A stretch of 64,000 nt of DNA from NCBI GenBank assembly GCA_000384935.1, contig ARRA01000001.1, positions 263,795-327,794 on the forward strand, in the 5' to 3' direction. Positions 10,792 to 25,064 of this stretch are shown in pieces. Both the position numbers and the translations under genes were made by a program. The notes under the pieces were generated by a model, which saw only the letters and a program-made list of their open reading frames with translations, was not told the origin of the DNA and did no database searches. Each line of letters starts with the position of its first letter. Position 1 is the stretch's first letter. Source of the stretch: a gamma proteobacterium SCGC AAA076-P13. Lineage in GTDB: Bacteria > Pseudomonadota > Gammaproteobacteria > Magnimaribacterales > D2472.

Positions 10792-11190
10792 TTAAGAATT
10801 TTTTTCTACAACAACGTTCGTGCTTTCTGCATAGCCAATAAAATCATTGAGTAATAACTCAGAAGGCTCATAAATCCTTCTTCTTTTATCGATCTCTGAT
10901 GATTGCTCATGAATATAACCAAGTTGAACAGCCTGCTTTAGAACTTGAAGCCTTTTTATTCTGGATGCAAATTTTCTTGGTACAAGTGAAATTGCATATT
11001 CCTGAGAAATTTCATTGTCCTCAAAGAATTCCCACATAAAGCTCATTAAAAAATAAAACCTATAAGTATCCCCTTGAAAAAAACTTAATGACTCAGGATT
11101 GTTTGGATTATCTATAGATGTGCTAAGAACTCTCTTTATTAATTTTTTTGCAATTGATTTAGACCGATCATTAACCTTTGATGAATTCAT
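10792..11190 (-). CDS. probable winged-helix (MarR-like) DNA-binding protein
   Basis: I do not recognise a named gene. The 132 aa protein is rich in K and R. Its segment RLQVLKQAVQLGYIHEQSSE (residues 76-95) followed by DKRRRIYEPSELL looks like the recognition helix and wing of MarR-like regulators, where an acidic residue and basic run followed by Y-x-P-S/T is typical. The N-terminal half may form the dimer helices. It has its own AT-rich upstream region with palindromes (11191-11383), which fits autoregulation. Target and ligand are unknown. It could also be a small replication or mobilisation protein. Confidence 0.5.
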   Translation of the reverse strand: MNSSKVNDRSKSIAKKLIKRVLSTSIDNPNNPESLSFFQGDTYRFYFLMSFMWEFFEDNEISQEYAISLVPRKFASRIKRLQVLKQAVQLGYIHEQSSEIDKRRRIYEPSELLLNDFIGYAESTNVVVEKNS

Positions 11191-11383
11191 TACGATTACC
11201 CCTAGTATTAAAATGTATATATAAAAACTATATGCAATTTAAGTGCCAAAATTAAGAGTGCGTAAATTTTTTGAACTTAAGATTACTTTAAATACGTATT
11301 ATATATATAAAAAATATATATTTCGATACTCTTACTGCATATATATGCACTAATATGCATTTTTTTAATACAAATTAAGATTT
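11191..11383. promoter_or_regulatory. AT-rich upstream region with repeated ATATGCA palindromes
   Basis: This 193-base gap lies between the end of pdxB and the start of the winged-helix gene, both leftward. It holds a perfect 14-base palindrome TGCATATATATGCA at 11336-11349, a nearby ATATGCAT at 11354-11361, and another TATATGCA at 11229-11236. A leftward TTGGCA (11249-11244) with a weak TTTATA (11225-11220) could be the promoter. The palindromes could be operators for the adjacent regulator, but simple AT richness could also produce them. Confidence 0.4.
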
Positions 11384-12427
11384 TTAGAAAATATCATTTC
11401 GAATTTTATGCATTCTTCTAATATTTATAAAATCTGCAGCAGGAATAAACTGATCAGATTTATTGCTTAATTCTTTAAAGACTATAGATTCATTAAAAAT
11501 ATCATATGAGTCAATGAAGTTGCTTAGGTTGATATTATTATTGATAGGTTTATTTTGTGTCATATTGGAAAGTAGTTTTTTGTTACTAATCATATTTTTT
11601 TCACTAACATCAATAACTTCTATAAAAGTTGAAAGTAAATTTATAGTTCCATTAATCTTACCTTCATAGCTATGCCCTGCTATATGAGGTGTTGCTAATA
11701 TTGCCTTTTTTATAATATCTGTATCTGGGCATGGCTCATTTTCCCAAACATCGGATATGTAATTGATGTGACTAGCTTTTATTAAGTCTTTTTCATTAAC
11801 AATCGAGCCTCTTGATGTGTTTATTATTGTTTCTACTTGAGAGTTCTCTAAAAAATATTTATCAATCATGTTATGAGTAGCGTATTTATCAGAAAATGTT
11901 AGAGGGGTATGGAGAGAAATAACCTCACATTGAGAAACTTCTTCCATAGAAGATAGATAATCAAAATCCTTGTAAGGATCGCATATCATATTTTTAATTT
12001 TAAGCTTATTTAGTATTAAACGAAGTTTTGCTCCTACATTACCACAACCAATAATACCTAAAATACTATCTTCATTTATAACATTTATTTTATTTAGGTA
12101 TCCAATCGATGAAAGGACATAGTGCACAACAGAACTTGAATTGCATCCAGGAGAATAAAACCATCTTATTTGAGATGATTCCAAGTAATCAATATCAACA
12201 TGATCAATTCCAGCAGTAGCAGAACCAATAAGTTTTACAGACGAATTTTCTAAAAGCTTTTTATCAATCTTGGTTGTTGACCTTATAAAAAGAACATCAG
12301 CATCAATTAATAAATCATTGTTTATCTCTTTGCTCGTCACATATGTAAATTTTATATCTTGTAAGCCATCTAGTTCATTAACCAAATCTATAAAGTTCTT
12401 TATATCTTTATCAACAACGACTTTCAT
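11384..12427 (-). CDS. pdxB: erythronate-4-phosphate dehydrogenase PdxB
   Basis: NAD-dependent 2-hydroxyacid dehydrogenase of the DXP-dependent vitamin B6 pathway; it oxidises 4-phosphoerythronate. It has 347 aa, slightly shorter than the usual 375-380. The Rossmann motif GIIGCGNVGAKL is near residue 123, the catalytic R lies in NTSRGSIVNE, E in VWENEPCPDTD, and H in TPHIAGHSYEGK. PdxB-specific features are GIDHVD, the PGCNSSSVVHYVL stretch and the PHIAGHSYEGK form, which separate it from SerA. It lies 2 bases after the acyltransferase gene, suggesting co-transcription. Confidence 0.88.
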   Translation of the reverse strand: MKVVVDKDIKNFIDLVNELDGLQDIKFTYVTSKEINNDLLIDADVLFIRSTTKIDKKLLENSSVKLIGSATAGIDHVDIDYLESSQIRWFYSPGCNSSSVVHYVLSSIGYLNKINVINEDSILGIIGCGNVGAKLRLILNKLKIKNMICDPYKDFDYLSSMEEVSQCEVISLHTPLTFSDKYATHNMIDKYFLENSQVETIINTSRGSIVNEKDLIKASHINYISDVWENEPCPDTDIIKKAILATPHIAGHSYEGKINGTINLLSTFIEVIDVSEKNMISNKKLLSNMTQNKPINNNINLSNFIDSYDIFNESIVFKELSNKSDQFIPAADFINIRRMHKIRNDIF

Positions 12428-12429
12428 TT

Positions 12430-13107
12430 TTAGTGAGAGTCGTTTGGATTAATAAGACTTATTAGCCAACCAATAAATGTATTTTTATCAAGAGTATATC
12501 TATCTAAAGCATCGAAGTCTTTTGCAAGTTGAATTGGATCCTCTAAGAAATTTGCTCTTGTATTAAATTCAACGTCATCAAGAGTTTTGACTAGTTTCGC
12601 TGGATTGCCAGCAAATACAGAATTTGATGGGACATCTTTAGTTACTACAGCGCCTGCACCAATAATACTATTGTCTCCAATTGTTACCCCTTTGCATATA
12701 ATTGCACTATCCCCAATCCAAACATTGTCTTTGATGATGACTGGCTTTGTTTTACCAACAGGCTCTGCTCTATCATATATACCGTGCCAGTCAGCATCTG
12801 ATATATAGGCACCATGCGCAATCATACAAGCGTCTCCAATAACAATGCTTTCAGCTGCCATAATCCTCACACCTGGTGTGATAAGAGAGAATTTACCAAT
12901 TTTTATTTGGCCATTCCACTTTCCAATATTCCATGAGGTAAATTGAATATTTGCATCACTTGCACCAATAAGGGTTGGGTAATCTTCTATGGTGACATTA
13001 TCTCCAAAGACTTTTATGTACTTAGGCTTAAAGTAAGCACCGCCTCTCCCCAAATAAAGAAATTGAGGTTTCAAGAAATGACGAACATACATCTTGGTTA
13101 ACCTCAT
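12430..13107 (-). CDS. hexapeptide-repeat (left-handed beta-helix) acyltransferase
   Basis: A 225 aa protein with irregular hexapeptide repeats across residues 60-180, for example IVIGDACMIAHGAYI and VTIGDNSIIGAGAVVTKDVP, ending in the FAGNPAKLVK signature. This identifies an O- or N-acetyltransferase of the WbbJ/LacA type with a trimeric beta-helix. The acceptor is unknown; surface polysaccharide or lipid modification is common for the family. It overlaps no gene, and pdxB follows after 2 bases. No signal peptide or membrane helix is seen. Confidence 0.85.
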   Translation of the reverse strand: MRLTKMYVRHFLKPQFLYLGRGGAYFKPKYIKVFGDNVTIEDYPTLIGASDANIQFTSWNIGKWNGQIKIGKFSLITPGVRIMAAESIVIGDACMIAHGAYISDADWHGIYDRAEPVGKTKPVIIKDNVWIGDSAIICKGVTIGDNSIIGAGAVVTKDVPSNSVFAGNPAKLVKTLDDVEFNTRANFLEDPIQLAKDFDALDRYTLDKNTFIGWLISLINPNDSH

Positions 13108-13216
13108 TACTAATTTTTTTAGCCAATATGGTCTATTATCTTTTCTGATTATATTCTCCTAGTTAACTTATTTTAATATGATAAAGTAGCGAAAAAATAT
13201 TTAGTGTAATAATAAA

Positions 13217-14575
13217 TTGATAAATAAATACATTATTGAGTTCAAGCAACTTGTAAAGATCGGTGTTCCTATATTTGGCTCGCAGCTCTCTTATATGCTT
13301 ATGGGCGCTACAGATACAATAATTGCAGGTAGGGCTAGCTCTAGTGATCTTGCTGGGCTTGCTGTAGGCAATGCATTTTCAACAACAATATGGATGTTTG
13401 TCTCTGGTGTTATTTTTTCAGTTACACCAATAGTTGCACAGTTATTCGGAGCAAAAAAGTTTCATGAAATAGGAAAAAAACTTAGAGAAATCCTATGGAT
13501 AGCTCTTGCTCTTGGAATATTTATTGGTTTTTTGTTTATGAATATGGATTTAATTTTAAATTTTTTACCTATAGATAAAAATATAACAGACATATCAATA
13601 AGCTATCTAAAAGCTGTTGCTCTTGGATTTACATTTATTACTATTTTTACTTGCTTAAGATGTTACAGCGAGGGTATGACATTAACTATTCCAGTTTTTT
13701 GTATAGCTGCCATAGGTATGCTTATAAATATTCCTCTTGATCTTATGTTTGTATATGGCTGGATGGGAGCACCTAAACTGGGCGGTGTAGGTTGTGGGAT
13801 AGCTACTTCCATCGTTTCTTTTTTGATGATGATTACATTATTTATATATATAGCAATATCAAAGAAATATAAAAAAACAAAACCTTTTTCAGAATTTTCA
13901 CCACCAACATTAGCAACGACTAGAGAAGTTTTTAAGCTTGGTTTTCCAATTGGTTTAGGAATTTTTATTGAGCTAAGCATGTTTTCTGGAGCCGCAATAA
14001 TATTGGGAACATTAGGGGAAACAATTGTGGCTAGTCATTCTATAGCTATCAATATTGCAAGCCTATTTTTCATGGTCCCTTTATCCATTGGTCTTGCAGC
14101 AGCAACTAGAGTTGGAAATTTAATAGGTGAAAATAATCCAAGACAAGCCAAGGTTGCCTCATATTCAACGATTTATATGTGTATGTTTACAGCTCTTTTG
14201 AATAGTATAGTGATATTAATATTTAGAGAATATATCGTTGGTTTTTATACTGTAGACCCACTTGTGTTTGACTTGGCTGTCAGTTTATTAATATTTGCAG
14301 CAATTTTTCAATTACCAGATGGAATTCAAATGGGCGCTCTTGGAAGCTTAAGAGGCTATAAGGATACATTTATTCCAATGATTCTGCTCTTTATCTCATA
14401 TTGGGTATTTGCCATGCCAATGGGTTATTACCTTACAAAAATTGGTCTTAATGAGCCAATGGGTGCGGCTGGTATGTGGTATGGAATGATTATCGGCTTA
14501 ACAATATTTTCTTTCCTATCAATCATAAGATTGAATTGGATTATTAAGAAATTTGTAAGAGTAAAGAATTATTAA
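13217..14575 (+). CDS. MATE-family multidrug/Na+ efflux transporter
   Basis: Inner-membrane exporter with 452 aa and 12 predicted helices in two homologous halves. The N-terminal stretch GVPIFGSQLSYMLMGATDTIIAGRASS and the later LGFPIGLGIFIELSMFSGAAIILG are typical of the NorM branch of the MATE family. The start is TTG at 13217; the next in-frame ATG would remove the first membrane helix. No clear Shine-Dalgarno sequence precedes the TTG. Its stop overlaps the convergent gene by 4 bases. Substrate cannot be read from sequence. Confidence 0.9.
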   Translation: MINKYIIEFKQLVKIGVPIFGSQLSYMLMGATDTIIAGRASSSDLAGLAVGNAFSTTIWMFVSGVIFSVTPIVAQLFGAKKFHEIGKKLREILWIALALGIFIGFLFMNMDLILNFLPIDKNITDISISYLKAVALGFTFITIFTCLRCYSEGMTLTIPVFCIAAIGMLINIPLDLMFVYGWMGAPKLGGVGCGIATSIVSFLMMITLFIYIAISKKYKKTKPFSEFSPPTLATTREVFKLGFPIGLGIFIELSMFSGAAIILGTLGETIVASHSIAINIASLFFMVPLSIGLAAATRVGNLIGENNPRQAKVASYSTIYMCMFTALLNSIVILIFREYIVGFYTVDPLVFDLAVSLLIFAAIFQLPDGIQMGALGSLRGYKDTFIPMILLFISYWVFAMPMGYYLTKIGLNEPMGAAGMWYGMIIGLTIFSFLSIIRLNWIIKKFVRVKNY

Positions 14576-14979
14576 AAAAGGCTTGGCGTTTTATCAAGTA
14601 AAATAACTGCTATTAAATCCAATCCTTTATAAAGAAGGTTATCTGACTTGGAGATACCCTCCCACTCACTATATTTCACCATGACATTTGAGCCATTTGG
14701 TAATTCTTCAAATAATTCTAAAGGTTTTTTATTTGCATCAAACAGCAAAGGTTTTTCTAAAACATCATCCATGTGTTTTACCTTTCTTCTGAAAAGAGCA
14801 GACAAACCAAAATCCTTATTATTAAGAACTTCCATATTCATTTCATGCCCAGATTTTTTAAATCTCTGTTGTTCTATTTCTGATGGAACTAACCTAAGAG
14901 ACCATTGAGGATTAGATGTAATGTCTGGATGATATAAAAAGCACCAAAAAGCCTTACCCTCTATTACCTTGCCTTCCAT
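14572..14979 (-). CDS. small protein resembling phage T7 gp2.5-type ssDNA-binding proteins
   Basis: Not a standard bacterial housekeeping gene. The 135 aa pattern resembles the OB-fold ssDNA-binding proteins of T7-like phages: an N-terminal FWCFLYHPDITSNPQWSLRL (11-30), a variable helix, then a basic ALFRRKVKHMDD (61-72), KPLLFDANKKPLEL (76-89), the glycine turn PNGSNVMVKYSEW (94-106), and KGLDLIAVILLD (118-129). It ends in Phe but lacks the acidic tail of gp2.5. The gene starts 12 bases after sucD and shares its direction, so it may be the last gene of the TCA operon. The function is inferred from pattern only. It may equally be an unrelated beta-rich protein. Confidence 0.45.
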   Translation of the reverse strand: MEGKVIEGKAFWCFLYHPDITSNPQWSLRLVPSEIEQQRFKKSGHEMNMEVLNNKDFGLSALFRRKVKHMDDVLEKPLLFDANKKPLELFEELPNGSNVMVKYSEWEGISKSDNLLYKGLDLIAVILLDKTPSLF

Positions 14980-14991
14980 TACTAATACGAT

Positions 14992-15860
14992 TTATTTACT
15001 GAGAACCTCGGCTACCTTAGCACCAATCTCCACTAGATTTTCAGCAATATGAACACCACACTCTTTTAGCTTAGATATTTTATCAGCAGCAGTACCTTTT
15101 CCACCGGCAATAATTGCTCCTGCGTGGCCCATCCTTTTTCCGGCTGGAGCAGTCTGACCTGCTATATAGGAAATTACAGGCTTAGAAACATTGTTTTTGA
15201 TGTATTCTGCTGCATCCTCTTCAGCAGTTCCACCAATCTCTCCAACCATTACTATGGCTTCCGTTTGATCGTCTTCTTCAAATAATTTTAAGATATCAAT
15301 AAATGAAGAGCCTGGGATAGGATCTCCACCAATTCCAACACAGCTACTTTGACCTAACCCTAAATCGGTAGTTTGTTTAACAGCCTCATAAGTTAAAGTT
15401 CCGGACCTTGAGATAATCCCAACAGACCCTGGCATGTGAATACTTGCAGGCATAATACCTAACTTGGCTTCACCGGGGGTAATTACACCCGGGCAATTTG
15501 GACCAATAAGCGTAATTCCAAGCTCATCAACCCTTTTTTTAACGTCTAACATATCTAAAGTAGGAACTCCCTCAGTTATGCATATGATTAACTCTATTCC
15601 AGACTCGGCAGCTTCCAAGATAGAGTCTTTGCAAAAAGGTGCTGGGACAAAGATTAAGGATGCATTTGGATTGACTGCTTTCTTGGCTTCTTCCATTGTG
15701 TCAAAAACTGGTTGTCCTAAATGGGTTTGCCCGCCTTTGCCTGGAGTAATTCCTCCAACAATATTGGTTCCATATTCAATAGCCTGCTCTGCATGAAGGG
15801 TTGCCTGCGAACCAGTGAAGCCCTGAACAATAACTCTCGTGTCTTTATTAACTAAAATAC

Positions 15861-15864
<4 letters not shown>
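14992..15864 (-). CDS. sucD: succinyl-CoA synthetase alpha subunit
   Basis: ADP/GDP-forming subunit of the TCA enzyme that converts succinyl-CoA to succinate with substrate-level phosphorylation. It has 290 aa. The CoA-binding N-terminus [14 protein letters not shown] (residues 12-25) and the phosphohistidine loop [17 protein letters not shown] near 245 are present. It overlaps sucC by 4 bases, the usual coupling for stoichiometric subunits. It is the last metabolic gene of the sdh-suc operon. Confidence 0.98.
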
Positions 15865-19659
<3,795 letters not shown>

Positions 19660-19667
19660 AATTTTAC

Positions 19668-22472
19668 CTATTTTAATGCCTCTTCAACGAGATTACTCTG
19701 CTGTTTTAAATGTAACTTCATCATACCTACTGCTGGTGCTGCTGCTGCAGGCCTGCTAACTAAAGTTATCTCTCTTTTAATATCAAACCTATCTAATACT
19801 CTTTGAATTCTATGTCTGTGACTAAACCATGCACCTTGATTTGCAGGCTCTTCTTGACACCAAATAACATCTTTTAGATTTTCATAATTTGATAATATTT
19901 CTTGAAGGTCATCATATGGAAATGGATACAATTGTTCAATCCTAACTAGGGCAATATTACCTTTATTTTCATTATCTCTTTTTTCTTTGAGGTCATAAAA
20001 AACTTTCCCTGAACAAAGAACTGCCTTAGTAACTGCTGATTTATTTTTTACATCGTCGTCGATAACGCATTTAAATGACCCATCGGTTAACTCATCGATA
20101 GTAGAAACTGCACTTGGGTTTCTTAATAAGCTTTTTGGCGAAATCACAACTAGAGGTGTTCTCATTTTTCTTATAGCCTGTCTTCTTAACAAATGATAGA
20201 TTTGCGATGGGGAACTAGGGACGCATACCTGAATATTTTCTGATGCACATAACTGGAGAAATCGTTCGATTCTAGCACTGCTATGCTCTGGACCTTGACC
20301 TTCGTAGCCATGAGGTAATAGCATGACCAGTCCTGATAACCTTTCCCATTTATGTTGAGCTGAGACTATAAATTGATCAATTACAACCTGAGCACCATTA
20401 ACAAAATCACCAAATTGAGCTTCCCAAATTGTTAGTCCTGTTGGCCAAGTTGCTGAGTAACCATATTCAAAAGCAAGCACAGCCTCTTCTGATAATAGAG
20501 AATCATAAATATCAAATCTTGTATTATGATTATTAGCAATTGTGGATAAGGGTATGTGCCCTTTGCCATTATCTGCATCAAATACACATGCATGCCTATG
20601 AGAAAAAGTACCTCTTCTGACATCTTGACCTGTTATTCTAATTGGGAACTTCTCTGACAAAAGTGTTGCGTATGCCATTGTTTCTGCAAAACCCCAGTTA
20701 ATTTCTAACCCTCCACCGCTCATTTTTCTTCTGTCATCAAATATTTTTGATGCTTGCTTTCCTATCTTAAAAGAGGAAGGCACATCACAAATTTCAGATC
20801 CAAGCTTTTTGAAATGGTTTTTATCAAATGATGTATCTACTTTTGGCCACCACAAAACATCTAAATACTCATTCCAGTCAAACCAAAGAGAGTCATTGGG
20901 TTTTAAAGAAAGATTTTTTGCAACAATTTCACCATCTTCAAGCGAGTCTCTGTATGTTGATTTGATTAATGATGCTTCTTGTTTTGTCAGATGTGATTCT
21001 GCTATTAACTGATCTTGATATTGATTTAAAACAGAAGGATGCTTAGCTATTGTTTTATACATTAGCGGCTGAGTTGCAGAAGGATCATCTGCTTCATTAT
21101 GACCTCTCCTTCTGTAGCAAAATAAATCAATAACAATGTCTTTATTGAATTGATTTCTATATTTGGTAGCGATCTTGACTGCATTCACTACCATTTCGGG
21201 ATCATCACCATTTACATGGATTACTGGAGCCTGAATCATCTTGGCTACATCAGTGGAATAGTCTGTTGATCTTGCATCATTTTTATTACTAGTTGTGAAA
21301 CCAATTTGATTGTTAACTATAATATGAATTGTACCGCCTACATAAAACCCTCTGGTTTGAGACATTTGTAGTGACTCCATAACAACACCTTGACCTGAAA
21401 AAGATGCATCTCCATGAAGAAGTATAGGGACTACCTTTTTTCTCTCGATATCAGCGAGCCTATCCTGCCTAGCTCTTACAGAGCCAAGCACAACTGGGTC
21501 TACAATTTCTAAATGAGACGGATTATTATTTAAAGAAACATGCACTTCCCCGCCTGGAGTATTTAAATTAGATGAAAAACCTAAATGATATTTAACATCT
21601 CCGGTATTTGCTCCTTCTAATTCACCAGCCTCATCGAATGCTGAGAATAAATCTGCAGGGATTTTACCTAAAACATTAACTAGAAGATTTAGCCTTCCTC
21701 TGTGAGCCATTCCGAAACATATCTGATTAGCTCCTAGCTTTCCACAATTTTGAATTGCAGCATCTATTAAAGGAACCAAAGATTCACACCCATCTATACC
21801 AAAACGTTTCATGCCTGGATATTTTGCAGCTAGATATTTTGCAAGACCTTCTGCAGAATTTAATCTCTCATATATGTGTAATTTCTCTTCCTTAGTAAAT
21901 GAATATTGCTCTAATTTTGACTCGAATTTTTTTTGAAACCATCTTCTTTCATCAGAGTCCATAATGTAGTTATATTCGATGCCAATAGTGCCGCAATATA
22001 TACTTCTTAGACTTGAGACTATATCTCTTAATTTAGATTTTTTTGATCCAGTTATAAAAGTATCTGTATAAAACTCAACATCAAGGTCGTCTGTAGACAA
22101 GCCATGGAATTCTATATCTAAATCTTCTATAGACTTCCTGTCCATCATACCCAAAGGATCTAATTTTGCTTCCTGGTGTCCTCTATTTCTGTATGCTTGT
22201 ATTAGTCGAATAACTTTTCCCTGCCTTTCATCAACCTCCTCATTAAGCAAAGATGAGTTTCTTGGCAGATTTCGAAATTCACTGATGATTGTTTGATGTG
22301 AAACTTCTTTTAAATTACTTGAATCAGAAGGGAGACTATTAAAGAAGTCCTGCCACTCATTTGATAAGTTTTCAGGGTCGGTTAGATATATCTCATAAAG
22401 AGATTCAAGATAATTAGCATGGCCTGCTGATATGTGAGAACTTTTCCAAAGCTCTTCCATTGATTGGTTCAT
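19668..22472 (-). CDS. sucA: 2-oxoglutarate dehydrogenase E1
   Basis: Thiamine-diphosphate enzyme that decarboxylates 2-oxoglutarate and succinylates the lipoyl group of SucB. It has 934 aa, normal length. The N-terminal E2-docking peptide contains [16 protein letters not shown], the TPP domain has [17 protein letters not shown] near 255, and the C-terminal region holds [14 protein letters not shown] and [17 protein letters not shown]. It begins 16 bases after sdhB, so sdh and suc genes look like one transcript. The N-terminus of the gene reads [13 protein letters not shown]; an in-frame ATG three codons later is possible. Confidence 0.98.
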   Translation of the reverse strand: MNQSMEELWKSSHISAGHANYLESLYEIYLTDPENLSNEWQDFFNSLPSDSSNLKEVSHQTIISEFRNLPRNSSLLNEEVDERQGKVIRLIQAYRNRGHQEAKLDPLGMMDRKSIEDLDIEFHGLSTDDLDVEFYTDTFITGSKKSKLRDIVSSLRSIYCGTIGIEYNYIMDSDERRWFQKKFESKLEQYSFTKEEKLHIYERLNSAEGLAKYLAAKYPGMKRFGIDGCESLVPLIDAAIQNCGKLGANQICFGMAHRGRLNLLVNVLGKIPADLFSAFDEAGELEGANTGDVKYHLGFSSNLNTPGGEVHVSLNNNPSHLEIVDPVVLGSVRARQDRLADIERKKVVPILLHGDASFSGQGVVMESLQMSQTRGFYVGGTIHIIVNNQIGFTTSNKNDARSTDYSTDVAKMIQAPVIHVNGDDPEMVVNAVKIATKYRNQFNKDIVIDLFCYRRRGHNEADDPSATQPLMYKTIAKHPSVLNQYQDQLIAESHLTKQEASLIKSTYRDSLEDGEIVAKNLSLKPNDSLWFDWNEYLDVLWWPKVDTSFDKNHFKKLGSEICDVPSSFKIGKQASKIFDDRRKMSGGGLEINWGFAETMAYATLLSEKFPIRITGQDVRRGTFSHRHACVFDADNGKGHIPLSTIANNHNTRFDIYDSLLSEEAVLAFEYGYSATWPTGLTIWEAQFGDFVNGAQVVIDQFIVSAQHKWERLSGLVMLLPHGYEGQGPEHSSARIERFLQLCASENIQVCVPSSPSQIYHLLRRQAIRKMRTPLVVISPKSLLRNPSAVSTIDELTDGSFKCVIDDDVKNKSAVTKAVLCSGKVFYDLKEKRDNENKGNIALVRIEQLYPFPYDDLQEILSNYENLKDVIWCQEEPANQGAWFSHRHRIQRVLDRFDIKREITLVSRPAAAAPAVGMMKLHLKQQSNLVEEALK

Positions 22473-22488
22473 TGTCTAAAAAATTTTT

Positions 22489-23232
22489 CTAATTAGTTCC
22501 ATCAGATGTAATTATATTCTTCTTAGACTTTAAAAGCATTGATTTTATCTCACCAATTGCTTTATTTGGGTTTAAACCCTTAGGACAAACACTTACACAA
22601 TTCATGATTCCGTGACACCTGTAAACACTAAATGGATCTGATAATGCATCCAGCCTTTCAACGGTTTCAAGATCTCTTGAATCAGCTATAAACCTATATG
22701 CCTGAAGAAGAGCAGCTGGCCCTACAAATTTATCAGGGTTCCACCAAAATGATGGGCAACTTGTAGAGCAACAAGCGCAAAGAATGCATTCATATAAGCC
22801 ATCTAACTTATCTCTATCCTCAGGAGACTGTAATCTTTCTTGTTCAGGAGCTGTGGTATTATTTTGTAAAAAAGGCTTTATCTTTTCATATTGAGCATAA
22901 AATTCCGTCATATCTACAACAAGATCTCGAATAACAGGAAGACCTGGAAGAGGCCTTAATTCAATTTTATTCTTTTTCATAACAGATGAAATAGGCGTTA
23001 TACATGCCAAGCCATTCTTACCATTTATATTCATTCCATCAGAACCACAAACACCTTCTCTACAAGACCTTCTATAAGAGATTGACTCATCTTCTTCTTT
23101 TAACAAATGAAGTAAGTCGAGAACCATGATGTCTCTTGCAGGTTTTTCTATCTTATATTTTTTCATATACGGAAATTCATCCTGCTCAGGATTGTATCTG
23201 TACATACTTACTTCTAGTTGATTGGTTAACAT
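22489..23232 (-). CDS. sdhB: succinate dehydrogenase iron-sulfur subunit
   Basis: Electron relay of complex II at the inner membrane. It has 247 aa. The [2Fe-2S] ligands lie in SCREGVCGSDGMNINGKNG (residues 57-75), and the [4Fe-4S] and [3Fe-4S] clusters in CILCACCSTSCPSFWW near 149 and CHGIMNCVSVCPKGLNP near 206. It shares a base with the end of sdhA. The three clusters make it a client of the isc operon in this window. Confidence 0.98.
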   Translation of the reverse strand: MLTNQLEVSMYRYNPEQDEFPYMKKYKIEKPARDIMVLDLLHLLKEEDESISYRRSCREGVCGSDGMNINGKNGLACITPISSVMKKNKIELRPLPGLPVIRDLVVDMTEFYAQYEKIKPFLQNNTTAPEQERLQSPEDRDKLDGLYECILCACCSTSCPSFWWNPDKFVGPAALLQAYRFIADSRDLETVERLDALSDPFSVYRCHGIMNCVSVCPKGLNPNKAIGEIKSMLLKSKKNIITSDGTN

Positions 23233-25019
23233 TAATAAGTTCTCACTATTGGTGGAAATGCATCTACTTTTGTTGGCGCAAAGTTGACTTCTCTTTTTGA
23301 AACTTTTTTGTTAATTGGGTCGTAGAATGAATGACATAACCAATTTTGATCATCTCTGTCAGGGAAATCATCTCTAGCATGAGCTCCCCTGCTTTCATTT
23401 CTTTCAAAAGCTGATATAGCAGTAGCCTCAGCAACCTCAAATAAATTTTGTAGTTCAATTGCTTCGACTCTGCTTGTATTAAAAGCAGAACTTTTATCTT
23501 TAAGATGTAAATTATCAACCTTATGTCTTATTTCTGCTAATTCATTTAAGCCTTTTTCCATAAAGTCGCCTCTTCTGAAGACTCCAAAATAATTTTGCAT
23601 GCATTCTTGTAACTCTCTTTTTACTGAAGCAGTCTCATATCCACTCGTGGACTCATTTAATTTATTTAGGCGTTCTAATGAGGCATCTATGTCACCCTTA
23701 GAAGATGACTCTACTCCACCACCAGATTTCAGTTCTTCTTGAATATGCATTCCAGTAGCTCTTCCAAAAACCACTAAATCAAGTAAAGAGTTACCACCAA
23801 GTCTATTTGCACCATGAACAGAAACACAGGCCGCCTCGCCAGCAGCAAACAAGCCAGAAATAATTGAATCATTACCGTTAGTTCTTCTAAAAGCTTGGCC
23901 ATTAACATTCGTTGGAGTTCCTCCCATCATATAATGACAAGTTGGAACGACTGGAATTGGTTCATATATTGGATCTACGTGGGCAAAGGTTCTTGAAAGC
24001 TCACATATTCCAGGTAATTTTGAATTAAGAACATCTGCGCCTAGGTGATCTAATTTCAGAAATATATGATCTGCATTTTCACCACAACCCCTTCCTTCTA
24101 AAATCTCAAGCACCATAGATCTTGCAACTACATCTCTTCCAGCTAGGTCCTTAACGTTAGGAGCATACCTTTCCATAAATCTCTCGCCATCTTTGTTTAT
24201 AAGATAGCCGCCTTCACCTCTACAGCCTTCTGTTACTAGTGAGCCCGCTCCATAAATTCCTGTTGGGTGAAACTGCCACATTTCCATATCTTGTGCTGGA
24301 AAACCAGCCCTAAGAGCCATTGCCAATCCATCACCTGTGTTGATTAATGCATTTGTGGTAGAAGCATAAATTCTTCCTGCGCCACCAGTGGCCATTACAG
24401 TGGCCTGTGCTTTTAGGTAAGCAACCTCTCCAGATTCAATAGAAAAGGCTATAACACCTGTTACCTCTTCCTTACTGTTTTTAACTATATCTACAGCGAA
24501 CCACTCATTCAGGAAGTTTGTTCCTTCCTTAACATTATTTTGATAAAGGGTATGAAGAAGAGCATGGCCAGTTCTATCTGCCGCAGCACACGTTCTTGCT
24601 GCTTGACCACCCTTACCAAAATCTTTAGATTGTCCACCAAATGGTCTTTGATAAATTCTTCCGTTTTCAAATCTTGAAAATGGGAGTCCCATATGCTCTA
24701 ACTCAAATACTGCCTTAGGGCCTTCCGAACATAAATATTCAATTGCATCTTGGTCGCCTATAAAATCAGCACCCTTAACAGTATCATACATATGCCACCT
24801 CCAATCATCGTCTGGATCAGCACTTGCAATGGCACATGTAATTCCGCCTTGCGCAGAAACAGTATGAGATCTTGTTGGGAAAACCTTTGAAACGACAGCA
24901 GTTTTAAGTCCAGATTTAGCTAATTCTAGTGACGCTCTCATCCCAGAGCCGCCACCACCAACAATAAGAGCATCAAATTCTATTGTTTTTATATTGTCAG
25001 TTAAAATACTGTTACTCAT
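23232..25019 (-). CDS. sdhA: succinate dehydrogenase flavoprotein subunit
   Basis: Catalytic subunit of complex II that oxidises succinate to fumarate with covalently bound FAD. It has 595 aa. The FAD motif is [18 protein letters not shown] (20-37), the FAD-attachment His lies in [14 protein letters not shown] near 51, and the active site has [21 protein letters not shown] near 251 with catalytic R in the RDVVARS segment. It is followed directly by sdhB. The gap to sdhD is 45 bases. Confidence 0.99.
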   Translation of the reverse strand: MSNSILTDNIKTIEFDALIVGGGGSGMRASLELAKSGLKTAVVSKVFPTRSHTVSAQGGITCAIASADPDDDWRWHMYDTVKGADFIGDQDAIEYLCSEGPKAVFELEHMGLPFSRFENGRIYQRPFGGQSKDFGKGGQAARTCAAADRTGHALLHTLYQNNVKEGTNFLNEWFAVDIVKNSKEEVTGVIAFSIESGEVAYLKAQATVMATGGAGRIYASTTNALINTGDGLAMALRAGFPAQDMEMWQFHPTGIYGAGSLVTEGCRGEGGYLINKDGERFMERYAPNVKDLAGRDVVARSMVLEILEGRGCGENADHIFLKLDHLGADVLNSKLPGICELSRTFAHVDPIYEPIPVVPTCHYMMGGTPTNVNGQAFRRTNGNDSIISGLFAAGEAACVSVHGANRLGGNSLLDLVVFGRATGMHIQEELKSGGGVESSSKGDIDASLERLNKLNESTSGYETASVKRELQECMQNYFGVFRRGDFMEKGLNELAEIRHKVDNLHLKDKSSAFNTSRVEAIELQNLFEVAEATAISAFERNESRGAHARDDFPDRDDQNWLCHSFYDPINKKVSKREVNFAPTKVDAFPPIVRTY

Positions 25020-25064
25020 TTAAGACCTTTATTATTAAATTTTATAATTAGTTATATGAATCAT

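Noticed and set aside
11300..11335. TATATATA tracts as a possible replication origin or attachment site
   Set aside because: There are no DnaA boxes, no dnaA or integrase gene nearby, and AT tracts are common in this genome.
14572..14979. EVE/PUA-like domain assignment for the protein after sucD
   Set aside because: The opening FWCFLYHPD seemed similar at first, but the later order of motifs fits the phage ssDNA-binding pattern better and the EVE signature is absent.
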